Assembly: GCA_039989855.1 (NCBI GenBank)
Contig: JBDXGZ010000026.1
Span: 1-64,000 of the forward strand
DNA length: 64,000 bases
Reading direction: 5' to 3'
DNA from: CALFVT01 sp039989855
GTDB taxonomy: Bacteria; Pseudomonadota; Alphaproteobacteria; Caulobacterales; Maricaulaceae
Shown here in pieces: positions 26,188 through 35,247 of this stretch. A model generated the notes under the pieces. It was given only the letters and a program-made list of their open reading frames with translations. It had not been told where the DNA came from and did no database searches. The first letter of the stretch is position 1. Each line of letters begins with the position of its first letter. A program made the position numbers and the translations under genes.

Positions 26188-27465
26188 ATGTCTCTTAGAT
26201 ATTTGACTATGCCCAAATGGGGTATTGAAATGCAGCAAGGCACGCTGACAGAATGGCACGTGCAAGAGGGCGAAACGATCACCAAAGGGCAATTGATTGC
26301 TCTCATTGAGACAGATAAAATCACCAATGAATTGGAAGCTGATACGCCGGGCGTCTTGCATAAAGTGCTTGTTCCTGAGGGTGAGGTTAAAACGGTTGGT
26401 GAATTACTCGCTATATTAGGTGATGAAGGTGATAATCCCGAAGCTATTGAAGCTTTCCTCGCCGCTTTTCAGGCGGCAGATACGTCCATGGCAGCAGGGG
26501 CAACAGCGCCTGCGGCGCAGGCGGAAAGTGCTTCTGAACCGGTGCCTGCTGAATCTGATGCTCCGATTGGATCTATTTCTGAAGCGGACTTTGCCAATAT
26601 TAAAATCAGTCCAGCGGCAAAACGCCGAGCTATTACTTTAGGTCTCGCACCGGACTTGATCGTGTCCACCAGTAAGCGCGGTAGAATATCGATGCAAGAT
26701 GTTGAGCAAAGCGCGATTGCAAACGGCTTGTTGACACTCGACTCGAGTGAAGCCTCTGATGCGAGTACGGCTAATAAAACATATTCGAATGAGCCGACTA
26801 TCACCCCGATGTCAGCGATGCGGAAAACTGTGGCGAAACGGTTAACGGAAGCTAAGTCTACAATTCCGCATTTTTACTTGAGATCAGATATTCGTGTTGA
26901 TACGCTCCTCGAGGCTAAGTCAGCCTATCAAGCTAAAAACGGGAAAGTGTCCGTCAATGATCTGTTGATTAAAGCGGCGGCCCTTGCGCTTATTGAAAAC
27001 CCAGATGTGAATGTGCAATTACACGGTGATGATATTCATAGCTTTAAACATGCTGATATTGCTGTGGCTGTGTCGACGCCGCGCGGCTTGATAACGCCTG
27101 TCGTCAGGTCTGCGGATTTACGCGGCATTCGTGATATATCTAGCGCAATGAAAGATATGGCAGAACGGGCTCGAGACAATAAACTCACCCACGAGGATAT
27201 TGCCGCAGGAACCTTTACGCTTTCCAATTTAGGGATGTTTGGCATTGATCAGTTTGATGCTATCATCAACCCGCCTCAATGCGCTATTCTAGCGGTTGGA
27301 ACGAAACGAACTGTTTGGACGCAAGAGGGTGAAGGCGGCGTCTTTGCTAACTATATCTCTTGTTCTTTGTCGTGTGATCACCGCGCGATTGACGGCGCGC
27401 TTGGCGCTGCATTTCTAAAAAGCTTAAAAACTTTAATCGAAAGTCCACAGAGGCTGTTTGATTGA
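26188..27465 (+). CDS. 2-oxoacid dehydrogenase E2 (dihydrolipoamide acyltransferase)
   Basis: A 425-residue E2 core. Residues 1-75 are a lipoyl domain with the modifiable lysine in ETDKITNE; an alanine/proline/serine-rich linker follows; a short peripheral-subunit-binding domain (ISPAAKRRAITLGL) comes next; and the C-terminal catalytic domain has DHRAIDGALGA with the active-site histidine. ATG 26188 is the start: it is immediately after the E1 beta stop and starts the lipoyl domain (MSLRYLTMPKWGIEMQQG). The upstream in-frame codon at 26128 lies inside E1 beta and is unlikely. Confidence 0.93.
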   Translation: MSLRYLTMPKWGIEMQQGTLTEWHVQEGETITKGQLIALIETDKITNELEADTPGVLHKVLVPEGEVKTVGELLAILGDEGDNPEAIEAFLAAFQAADTSMAAGATAPAAQAESASEPVPAESDAPIGSISEADFANIKISPAAKRRAITLGLAPDLIVSTSKRGRISMQDVEQSAIANGLLTLDSSEASDASTANKTYSNEPTITPMSAMRKTVAKRLTEAKSTIPHFYLRSDIRVDTLLEAKSAYQAKNGKVSVNDLLIKAAALALIENPDVNVQLHGDDIHSFKHADIAVAVSTPRGLITPVVRSADLRGIRDISSAMKDMAERARDNKLTHEDIAAGTFTLSNLGMFGIDQFDAIINPPQCAILAVGTKRTVWTQEGEGGVFANYISCSLSCDHRAIDGALGAAFLKSLKTLIESPQRLFD

Positions 27466-27551
27466 CCTAAAATAAGGCAGGTCTACTGCCATCATATCAC
27501 TGAACTTGGTACATAAGCTAAGCGTGAGAGTATAACATTCGGGGAGCTGCC

Positions 27552-28871
27552 ATGCGCGCAGACGATACAGCCATAGCGACGCCGCCCAAAACGGGATGGT
27601 CGATCTATAAGAAATATGTGATCGGTATTCTTCTCGTCGTCTACACGTTGAATTTTATTGATAGGCAAATCATCGCGATATTGTCTCCTGCTATTAAAGC
27701 TGATTTGGGAATTAATGATACGCAGCTTGGTCTTTTAAAGGGGTTTTGGTTTGCATTGTTTTATGCAGTTTTTAGCATTCCCATTGCACGGCTCGCGGAT
27801 AAGTCGAACCGGGTCAATATAATCTCTATCTCCATCGCGTTTTGGAGTGCAATGACCGCCCTTTGCGGTGCCGCAGGAAATTTCTGGCACCTAGCAATGG
27901 CGAGAATAGGTGTGGGCATTGGTGAGGCTGGCTGTAGTCCGCCGGCGCATTCATTGGTCTCGGATTATTTTCACAAGGAAGAGCGCGCAACGGCGCTAGG
28001 TATATATTCGCTCGGTATTCCGCTTGGCTCTCTATTTGGTATTCTTCTCGGGGGTTGGCTTGTTACCTCCTTAGGCTGGCGTTGGACATTTGTCGCTGTG
28101 GGACTTCCGGGAATTTTACTGGGCCTCCTTGTTAAACTAACACTGAAAGAGCCAAAGCGAGGCGCCTCTGAAGCGCAAAAAAAATCAATAGATGCGACTA
28201 CTGTGCCGCAAGAACCTGTATCCAAGACTTCCTTGACTGAAAACTTTGAAACCGTTTGGGGCATAAAGAGTTTCCGCTATTTAATTTACGGTTCTGCACT
28301 CGTCTCATTTGCCGTATTCGGATTTAATTTGTGGATGGTTGATTTCATCGATCGTACGCATGGACTAACGATTGCTCAACTTAAATGGCCGTTGGCTTTA
28401 GGTCTTGGTGTCGGTGGCGGGATAGGGACGTTGGCTGGCGGCGCTATTTGCGATAGGTGGGTTCGTAAAGATTTCTCTCATTATTTTACCTTTCTGGCTG
28501 TGGTTCATACGCTTTCAGTGCCGCTCTATATTTTCGCAATGTGGACGTCTTCGAGTACGATATGCTTCGTAGTTCTATTCTTTGTTTTTATGCTGCATTC
28601 CAGTGTCGCGGGGCCATGTTACGCTCTCGTGCAAAACCTCTCACCTCTCAAAATGAGGGCATTTGCGGCGGCCTTTTATTTATTTGTGCTCAGCGCCATT
28701 GGGCAAGGTTTCGGCCCCGTTTATGTTGGGGGTATGTCGGATATATTGGCAGGAACAATGGGCGAAGCTGGCGGATTGCAAGTCGCGCTGATTTCACTGG
28801 CCCCATTTTGGTTGTTAGCCGCCGTTATTTTTTGGCGCGGACGGCGTTATATAGCGCAGGATATTGTCTGA
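27552..28871 (+). CDS. MFS transporter (spinster-like)
   Basis: A 439-residue major facilitator protein with about twelve membrane segments. The cytoplasmic loop RLADKSNR between helices 2 and 3, GIGEAGCSPPAHSLVSDYF in helix 4-5 and a long charged middle loop (about residues 200-230) are visible. The sequence style is that of the spinster-like MFS proteins common beside catabolic genes of alphaproteobacteria, for substrate uptake or product export. It has GGGGAGCTGCC upstream of the ATG. It lies between the E2 gene and an aldehyde dehydrogenase on the same strand. Confidence 0.9.
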   Translation: MRADDTAIATPPKTGWSIYKKYVIGILLVVYTLNFIDRQIIAILSPAIKADLGINDTQLGLLKGFWFALFYAVFSIPIARLADKSNRVNIISISIAFWSAMTALCGAAGNFWHLAMARIGVGIGEAGCSPPAHSLVSDYFHKEERATALGIYSLGIPLGSLFGILLGGWLVTSLGWRWTFVAVGLPGILLGLLVKLTLKEPKRGASEAQKKSIDATTVPQEPVSKTSLTENFETVWGIKSFRYLIYGSALVSFAVFGFNLWMVDFIDRTHGLTIAQLKWPLALGLGVGGGIGTLAGGAICDRWVRKDFSHYFTFLAVVHTLSVPLYIFAMWTSSSTICFVVLFFVFMLHSSVAGPCYALVQNLSPLKMRAFAAAFYLFVLSAIGQGFGPVYVGGMSDILAGTMGEAGGLQVALISLAPFWLLAAVIFWRGRRYIAQDIV

Positions 28872-28978
28872 AACACCTTAGGTGTGGTTATAAATACCTG
28901 ATGAAAGTGATTGTTGTGAACATCACTTAATTGAGTCATTACGTAAAAATTGGGCTGGGCCTAACAAAGGAATATACT

Positions 28979-30397
28979 ATGAACATGCAACAAAACTTTA
29001 ATATGATAATTGACGGAAAAACTGTTGCCGGTGCCTCCGAATTTGATGTCTTCAATCCTGCGACGGGCAAAGCTTTTGCTAAGGCGCCTGATTGTAGTGA
29101 AGCTCAGCTTGATGAAGCGGTTGCGTCTGCAAGGAAAGCTTATCCTGCGTGGAAAAAATTATCATATGATCAGCGCGCAGATTATCTTAATAAAATGGGT
29201 CAAATGTTAATTGATAACGCGGGTGATATGGCGCGCTTATTTACCCTTGAACAGGGTCGTCCTGTCGGTTTTGCGCAAGTGGAAATTTCAAGTGCAGGGG
29301 AATGGTTCAAATCCATTGCCAAGATGCGCCCAGAAATTGATGTTCATGAAGATTCAGACACTCAGCGTGTTGAAACACATCATGTGCCGCTCGGCGTTAT
29401 ATGCGCGATAGCCCCATGGAATTTCCCAGTGTCTTTGGCCGTATGGAAAATTGCACCAGCCCTCCTAACCGGGAATACAATGGTGCTTAAACCCTCACCT
29501 TTCACACCTCTTTGTACATTAAAAATGGGCGAAATGTTTGCTGAAATTCTGCCTGCAGGCGTGCTTAATGTAATCACGGGCGGCGATGATCTTGGGCCTT
29601 GGATGACGTCTCATCCTGGCTTTAATAAAATTTCATTCACGGGTTCAACGGCGACAGGCAAACGTGTCATGGAAAGCGCATCTAAAGACCTAAAACGGCT
29701 TACATTGGAACTTGGTGGTAATGACCCCGCGATTGTCATGCCTGATGTTGATCTTGATGACGTCGCTCAAAAAATATTCTTCGGAGCTTTTTTCAATACA
29801 GCCCAAATTTGCGTGGCGACAAAGAGGCTTTATGTTCACGAAGATATTTATGATGGCCTGCGCGACCGCCTTATTGCGATTGCAAAAGCAACGAAAATTG
29901 GCGACGGTACAAAGCAAGGAACTGATATGGGGCCAATCCAGAATAAGCGCCAGTATGACCGCGTTCAAAACTTGCTTAATGATGCAAAACAAGCGGATCT
30001 TACAGTGATCGAATGTTCTGATTTACCAGACGGCGAAGGCTTCTTCATTCCTATCACGATCGTTGATAATCCACCTGAGCAAGCCCGCGTTGTACAAGAA
30101 GAAGCTTTTGGACCTATTTTACCGATGCTTAAATTTACTGACGTTGATGATGTTATTGCACGGTCAAATGCGTCTGATTATGGACTTGCTAGCGCTGTTT
30201 GGTCTAAAGATACTGATAAGGCGATGGAAATTGCGCGCCAGATGGAAACGGGCGTTGTTTGGATTAATCATAATCTGAATATGTCGGCAGGCGTACCTTT
30301 TGCAGGACATAAACAATCAGGGTTTGGTGTCGAAAACGGTATGGAAGGATTGCTGGAATATACATCTCCGCAATCGATTTACCTCGCGCGGGGTTAG
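28979..30397 (+). CDS. NAD(P)-dependent aldehyde dehydrogenase
   Basis: A 472-residue aldehyde dehydrogenase that converts an aldehyde to its acid. The cofactor region APWNFPVSLAVWKIAPAL, the general base in LELGGND and the catalytic cysteine in NTAQICVATKR are all present; GPIQNKRQYDRV and EEAFGPILP are family hallmarks. ATG 28979 is preferred: AAAGGA lies 8 nt upstream and the TTG at 28931 adds an unlikely leader. It can take the aldehyde made by the two zinc alcohol dehydrogenases, before CoA ligation. A bidirectional hairpin separates it from the convergent ligase. Confidence 0.93.
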   Translation: MNMQQNFNMIIDGKTVAGASEFDVFNPATGKAFAKAPDCSEAQLDEAVASARKAYPAWKKLSYDQRADYLNKMGQMLIDNAGDMARLFTLEQGRPVGFAQVEISSAGEWFKSIAKMRPEIDVHEDSDTQRVETHHVPLGVICAIAPWNFPVSLAVWKIAPALLTGNTMVLKPSPFTPLCTLKMGEMFAEILPAGVLNVITGGDDLGPWMTSHPGFNKISFTGSTATGKRVMESASKDLKRLTLELGGNDPAIVMPDVDLDDVAQKIFFGAFFNTAQICVATKRLYVHEDIYDGLRDRLIAIAKATKIGDGTKQGTDMGPIQNKRQYDRVQNLLNDAKQADLTVIECSDLPDGEGFFIPITIVDNPPEQARVVQEEAFGPILPMLKFTDVDDVIARSNASDYGLASAVWSKDTDKAMEIARQMETGVVWINHNLNMSAGVPFAGHKQSGFGVENGMEGLLEYTSPQSIYLARG

Positions 30398-30404
30398 CCC
30401 CGAT

Positions 30405-30450
30405 CATCCCTAAAGTAGACGTTTACATTGACGATTTTATTTTAGGGATG
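30405..30450. terminator. Bidirectional terminator-like inverted repeat
   Basis: CATCCCTAAA and its exact complement TTTAGGGATG form a 10-bp stem around a 26-base spacer between two convergent genes. The A/T-rich inner half gives a U-rich stretch in either direction; no external T tract follows. Confidence 0.6.
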
Positions 30451-30469
30451 GCTTAACTTTAGGAACAAT

Positions 30470-32002
30470 CTAAGTTTTTGGCCAATACCGGTTTCGTACG
30501 AGACGTTTAAACAGTTTTCCGTTTTCTTGGCGCGGTAATTCTTTATCAAAATCGACTGACTTAGGGCATTTAATCGGCCCTAATTTCGAGCGGCAATATG
30601 TGATAATCTCTTCTGCAAGAACGTCTCCTGCGTCCTGCCAGTTAAGGGGCTGAATCACGGCTTTCATTTCTTCGCCCATCTCGGCATTAGGCACACCAAT
30701 AACCGCGACATCAGCCACTTTTGGATGCTGAATGATGAGATTTTCTGTTTCTTGAGGGTAAATGTTCACGCCGCCTGAAATAATAACAAAATTCTTACGG
30801 TCTGTTAAAAACAAATATCCTGCTTCATCAACATATCCAATATCGCCAAGAGTTGCCCATTTAGAATTTTTAGGATTACGCGATTTCTTTGTCTTTTCAG
30901 GTTCTCCTAAATACTCAAAATCATACCCGCCTGAAAAATAAACCATACCAGTCTTGCCGGTGGGGAGTTCATTTCCGGTTTCATCGCAAATATGGAGCGC
31001 GCAGTTTTTACCGCGCCCCACTGAACCTGGGCGCTCTCGCCATTCCGCAGATGTAATTGTGGTGGCGCCAATAGATTCTGAGCCAGCATAATATTCATCA
31101 ATAATGTCACCGAACCAATCCATCATTTGGTATTTTATTTCTTTTGGGCAAGGTGCAGCCGCATGAATAACATGTTCAAGTGATGAGACATCATAGCTTA
31201 GCCGTATGTCATCGGACAGTCGGAGCATACGTATAAACATGGTCGGTACCATTTGTGACATGGTGACTTTGTGTTTTTCAATCGCTTTTAATGTGCCTTC
31301 GGCATCAAATTTTTTCATGATGATAATCGTTGCGCCGCGGCGCATTGTATTGGCGACAAATAAAATGGGCGCGGAATGATAAAGCGGAGCACAGGCCAAA
31401 AACACGGATTTATCTGTTAGGTTATAAATGCTCTCATATCGTTTCGCCCAAATTGTATCTTCCATGACATCGCCGCCAATGAGGGGGAGTTTCACGCCTT
31501 TGGGACGCCCCGTCGTTCCAGAGGAATATATAAGATGAAACCCTGCCTCTTCATCATCAATAGGCGTGGTGGGCATAGACTGTATTTGGTCAGCCCAAGG
31601 ACCTATATGAGGTAACTCACCATCAATGCTGAAAATATTTTTTAGCTGAGAAGGGGCTGTATCTAAGAACGCTTTAGCGGCTTTAATTTCGCTAGAGACT
31701 ATTAATAGTTTCGCCCCGCAATTGCCGATAATGTAGGCCGCGTCATCAGCCGATAAATGCGTTGGCAAAGGACAAATATATATACCGGCGCGCTGTGCCG
31801 CCCAATAAATTTCCATGAATTTTATGGAATTTGTCGCCCAGAGCGCGATGATGTCACCGTTTTTAATGCCAAGGCTACGGATGAAGTGTGCGCCCTGATT
31901 GGCAATCGGCTCAAGCTGCCCATAGGTTAAAGACTGTCCAGTCTCTTCCATTATCATGGCGGGCTTATGGGGGTGAGTTGATGCGAAAATACGAGGGTGC
32001 AT
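30470..32002 (-). CDS. Acyl-CoA ligase (AMP-forming), second copy
   Basis: A 510-residue adenylate-forming enzyme with IYSSGTTGRPKGVKL near residue 176, KWATLGDIGYVDEAGY and DRKNFVIISGGVNIYP in the hinge, and the catalytic lysine in RQENGKLFKRL near the end. It differs considerably from the first ligase in the central part, so the two probably activate different acids. It is 11 bp downstream of a dienoyl-CoA-reductase-like SDR and then a crotonase, all on the minus strand, forming a three-gene operon that starts in the gap 33655-33780. Confidence 0.92.
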   Translation of the reverse strand: MHPRIFASTHPHKPAMIMEETGQSLTYGQLEPIANQGAHFIRSLGIKNGDIIALWATNSIKFMEIYWAAQRAGIYICPLPTHLSADDAAYIIGNCGAKLLIVSSEIKAAKAFLDTAPSQLKNIFSIDGELPHIGPWADQIQSMPTTPIDDEEAGFHLIYSSGTTGRPKGVKLPLIGGDVMEDTIWAKRYESIYNLTDKSVFLACAPLYHSAPILFVANTMRRGATIIIMKKFDAEGTLKAIEKHKVTMSQMVPTMFIRMLRLSDDIRLSYDVSSLEHVIHAAAPCPKEIKYQMMDWFGDIIDEYYAGSESIGATTITSAEWRERPGSVGRGKNCALHICDETGNELPTGKTGMVYFSGGYDFEYLGEPEKTKKSRNPKNSKWATLGDIGYVDEAGYLFLTDRKNFVIISGGVNIYPQETENLIIQHPKVADVAVIGVPNAEMGEEMKAVIQPLNWQDAGDVLAEEIITYCRSKLGPIKCPKSVDFDKELPRQENGKLFKRLVRNRYWPKT

Positions 32003-32013
32003 ACGTAATAACT

Positions 32014-32820
32014 CTATCGTTTAAATGGGGTGAGAAAATCGGCAGACGCATCGCCTAATTCATTGCCGCCGTCGCAGTTGTAAATTCCGCCCGTGACATA
32101 GGATGAGGCATCAGACGCGAGGAAAGTCGCAATATTAGCTATGTCAGTCTTGGTACCAATCGCGCGTAAGGGTATGGCTTTTTTCATTTTATCAACCGCC
32201 TCTTGAGTTGGGACTAGGCGCGAATAGCCTTCTGTATCCTCAATCGGGCCGGGAGATATGGCATTAACGCGGACGCCAGCTTGACCCCATTCGAGCGCAA
32301 GGCATTTGCATAACATATTGACGCCCGCTTTAGCGGCGCAAGCATGAGCTTGAAAGGGGCGGGGCTGCACGGCTTGACGCGCGGTAATGGCAATAAGTGA
32401 GGCTCCAGGCTTAGTTAAATACTCCCAGCTTGCATGGAAAACATTGTAAGTCCCAATAAGATCAATATCGACCACGGTCTTAAATCCGTTTGGAGATAGA
32501 CCAACAACCGGAGACAGAAAGTTTCCTGCTGCACCAGAGATAACGCAATCAATCGCCCCAAATTCTTCATGGGCGGTTTTAAAGGCTTCAAGGATGCCGT
32601 CATAATCACGAACGTCTTGAGAAATTCCAATAGCCTTAGCGCCCTTAGCCTTTATAGAGTTAACGGCAGTATCTATTTTTTCCTGTGACCGAGAGAGGAT
32701 GATAATATTCGCTCCAAGGTCTGCATATTGTTGGGCAATTCCAAGATTAATTCCAGATGACCCACCTGCAACAAAAACCGTTTTGTTTTTTAAAGCGTCT
32801 TTCGTAAAAACTGAATTCAT
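32014..32820 (-). CDS. SDR of the 2,4-dienoyl-CoA reductase type, catalytic tyrosine absent
   Basis: A 268-residue SDR whose glycine motif is VAGGSSGINLGIAQQYA, followed by SRSQEKIDTAV, with SGAAGNF in place of NNAG. At the active site the usual YxxxK reads AHACAAK, so the tyrosine is missing while the lysine is kept. This is characteristic of the 2,4-dienoyl-CoA reductase branch, which uses other residues to reduce unsaturated acyl-CoA with NADPH. That fits beta-oxidation of a chain with double bonds. It sits between a crotonase and the second CoA ligase. Confidence 0.85.
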   Translation of the reverse strand: MNSVFTKDALKNKTVFVAGGSSGINLGIAQQYADLGANIIILSRSQEKIDTAVNSIKAKGAKAIGISQDVRDYDGILEAFKTAHEEFGAIDCVISGAAGNFLSPVVGLSPNGFKTVVDIDLIGTYNVFHASWEYLTKPGASLIAITARQAVQPRPFQAHACAAKAGVNMLCKCLALEWGQAGVRVNAISPGPIEDTEGYSRLVPTQEAVDKMKKAIPLRAIGTKTDIANIATFLASDASSYVTGGIYNCDGGNELGDASADFLTPFKR

Positions 32821-32871
32821 ATTGTGTGTCCTTTAAGGTATCTATTGGTATATTTCATGCGCCCTAGCTAT

Positions 32872-33654
32872 TTAATAGCTGGGTTTGCGTTTTTCTCGAA
32901 ATGCGCTCACGCCCTCGGTGAATTCAGAGCTACGCCCTGCATCGCGTTGTAAATTTCTTTCTCGAGCCAATTGGTCGGAAAAGCTAGAATCAAGGGCGGC
33001 CCATGCAGACTGACGAATAAGTTTGAGTGATGTTGGCGGGCCGCTGGCTAACTTTTCTGCAAGGGTATGCACCGTAGCCTCAAGCTCTTCATCTGCGACA
33101 AGGCGAGTCACAAGCCCGTCTGCATAGGCTTTGGAGGCAGGGTAACGGTCCCCGAGCAGCATAAGCTCCATGGCTTTGATCCGTCCGATTGATCTGCTGA
33201 GCAGGTAAGCTGCGCCGCCATCGGGTACGAGTCCAATGTTACAAAAAGACTGAAGGAAAAATGCGCTTTCTCCTGCGACGATAATATCGCCCATCAACGC
33301 TAACGCACAGCCAAAGCCTACAGCAGGGCCTTTAACGGCCGTAATAAACGGAACAGGCAAATCACGGATTTTCAAAAACATAGGATTGAATAAATACTCA
33401 AGCCTTATACCCATATCTCTGTGAGGGTCGCTTATATCAACACTGCCGCCGCCTGAAAGATTTGCGCCTGAACAAAATGCGCGCCCATTGCCCGTTAAAA
33501 CAATGGCGCGAGCAGACCTGACGCCGTCTTCGAGCGCGGTCATGATTTCTTCACCCATATTCGCTGACATTGCATTGAGTATTTCGGGCTGGTTAAGCCG
33601 AATATAGGCGACATTGTTCTTAATTTCGAACTCAATATATTTGAAATCGGTCAT
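32872..33654 (-). CDS. Enoyl-CoA hydratase/isomerase (PaaG-like)
   Basis: A 260-residue crotonase-fold enzyme. Oxyanion hole residues are in GRAFCSGANLSG and KGPAVGFGCALAL; the second acid is aspartate in IGLVPDGGAAYLL, with no glutamate at the first position. This single-aspartate pattern is that of isomerases such as PaaG rather than of two-glutamate hydratases. It heads the minus-strand crotonase-SDR-ligase operon and is divergent from the HMG-CoA-synthase-like gene, with an inverted repeat in the gap. Confidence 0.88.
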   Translation of the reverse strand: MTDFKYIEFEIKNNVAYIRLNQPEILNAMSANMGEEIMTALEDGVRSARAIVLTGNGRAFCSGANLSGGGSVDISDPHRDMGIRLEYLFNPMFLKIRDLPVPFITAVKGPAVGFGCALALMGDIIVAGESAFFLQSFCNIGLVPDGGAAYLLSRSIGRIKAMELMLLGDRYPASKAYADGLVTRLVADEELEATVHTLAEKLASGPPTSLKLIRQSAWAALDSSFSDQLARERNLQRDAGRSSEFTEGVSAFREKRKPSY

Positions 33655-33689
33655 AAGCTTTCCATTTTTGTCTCATTTATCTTGTAAGT

Positions 33690-33722
33690 CTAACATATCT
33701 AACATATATTACTAAGTAATAT
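33690..33722. promoter_or_regulatory. Operator-like repeats between two divergent beta-oxidation operons
   Basis: A perfect tandem repeat of CTAACATAT (33690-33698 and 33699-33707) runs into a perfect 17-bp inverted repeat ATATTACT-A-AGTAATAT (33706-33722). The position midway between the crotonase operon and the large plus-strand operon suggests a shared operator for a regulator such as the FadR protein encoded at 41422. This assignment is inference. Confidence 0.5.
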
Positions 33723-33780
33723 AAGACTTGTCTTGTATTTAACGTAAAAAAATTGGCAAATAAACTGATGGGTCGTCTAA

Positions 33781-35247
33781 ATGAGCACTGATTTTGGTAT
33801 AATTTCTATCGGGGCGTATATTCCGCGTCGGCGGCTTCAACGTACCGCAATTCATGCGGCAAATAGTTGGTTCGCTCCTAACTTACGCGGATTGGCTCGA
33901 GGTGAAAAAGCGATTGTGAATTGGGATGAAGATGCGGTCACAATGGCAGTTGACGCCGCACGTGATTGTTTAACAGGGCAATCAAAAGAAGATGTAACAG
34001 CACTGTCTCTTGCCTCAACTACACTTCCGTTCGTTGACAGATTGAATTCTGGGGTTGTGAAAGAAGCCCTCAATCTTAGTGAAGAGATACAAGCGCTTGA
34101 CCTAACAGGTAGTCAGCGAGCCGGGACTTCGGCCCTGATAGCGGCGCTTGGCTCAAATGGCACACAATTATGCCTGGCGGCGGATAATCGTAAGGCGAGA
34201 GCGGGGTCAGAAGGTGAGATGTTGCAAGGTGATGCGGCAGCGGCTGTCTTGGTTGGGGAAGGGGAGCCGATTGCTACGCTTCGCGGGTCTCACAGCATAA
34301 CCATAGATTTTGTCGATCATTTCAGGTCCGCGGGTGAAGATTATGATTATGCGTGGGAGAAGCGCTGGGTCCGTGATGAAGGATTTCAAAATGTTCTAGG
34401 CGGGGCTGTGGCGCAAGCTATCGAAAAAATAGGGGTTAAGGCGGCTGATATAGACCATGTTTTAATCGCGCTTCCGGGGAAGTCTTTGCCGCCGAAATTT
34501 GTGAAAAGTCTTGGCTTTAATCCAGACTCTGTCGCGGATACATTATACTCAAATGTGGGCTATGCAGGAACGGCGCATCCCTTTGTGATGCTTGCCGCGG
34601 CCTTAGAACGGGCCAAGCCAAATGAGACGATTTTACTTGCTAGTTTTGGGCAAGGTGCAGATGTCATGGTGTTTGAAACGACAAAAGCTATTGGTCAAAA
34701 ACGTGATACGGGTGGTTTTGAGCGGGGTCTTGCAAATAAATCGGCGGATGAAAATTATTTACGTTATCTCTTCCACCGTGGGCAGCTCGATCTTGAAAAA
34801 GGAATGCGGGCTGAATATGATGAGAAACAATCGGGGACAGCACTGTCGCGCGACCGCAAAACTGTGTTGGGTCTTATTGGCGGGAAGTGCCGAGAGACGG
34901 GAACGGTTCAATTTCCTAAAACCGATATTTCAGTGGCCCAAAATCATAGGGCCACACGGACACAAGATGATTACCCTCTATCGGATAAGCTCGCGAAGAT
35001 TACGACATTCACAGCTGATCGCCTGACATATTCTCCCGACCCGCCGACATATTACGGCATGATTGATTTCGAGGGCGGCGGGCGCATGATCTCTGAGTTT
35101 TCTGATGTGACCGAGGAGGATGTCACTGTTGGGCGTGATGTGCGCATGGTCTTTCGTATAAAAGCACGGGACGACATGCGTAAATTTACGAAATATTTCT
35201 GGAAGGCGACACCTGTGCGTGAAGCTATAAAAAGCGAGGCAAAATAA
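33781..35247 (+). CDS. HMG-CoA-synthase-like protein fused to a DUF35 OB domain
   Basis: A 488-residue fusion. Residues 1 to about 330 have the thiolase-fold style of archaeal-type HMG-CoA synthases (ISIGAYIPRRRL). At the nucleophile the family motif ACKAGTA is replaced by SQRAGTS, so cysteine becomes Q112 and condensation by the usual route cannot occur. The C-terminal part is a DUF35-like ribbon (KCRETGTVQFP, only one cysteine) plus OB domain. Its stop overlaps the SCP2-thiolase start by one base. I infer an accessory or lyase role with that thiolase, as in DUF35-thiolase complexes. Confidence 0.82.
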   Translation: MSTDFGIISIGAYIPRRRLQRTAIHAANSWFAPNLRGLARGEKAIVNWDEDAVTMAVDAARDCLTGQSKEDVTALSLASTTLPFVDRLNSGVVKEALNLSEEIQALDLTGSQRAGTSALIAALGSNGTQLCLAADNRKARAGSEGEMLQGDAAAAVLVGEGEPIATLRGSHSITIDFVDHFRSAGEDYDYAWEKRWVRDEGFQNVLGGAVAQAIEKIGVKAADIDHVLIALPGKSLPPKFVKSLGFNPDSVADTLYSNVGYAGTAHPFVMLAAALERAKPNETILLASFGQGADVMVFETTKAIGQKRDTGGFERGLANKSADENYLRYLFHRGQLDLEKGMRAEYDEKQSGTALSRDRKTVLGLIGGKCRETGTVQFPKTDISVAQNHRATRTQDDYPLSDKLAKITTFTADRLTYSPDPPTYYGMIDFEGGGRMISEFSDVTEEDVTVGRDVRMVFRIKARDDMRKFTKYFWKATPVREAIKSEAK

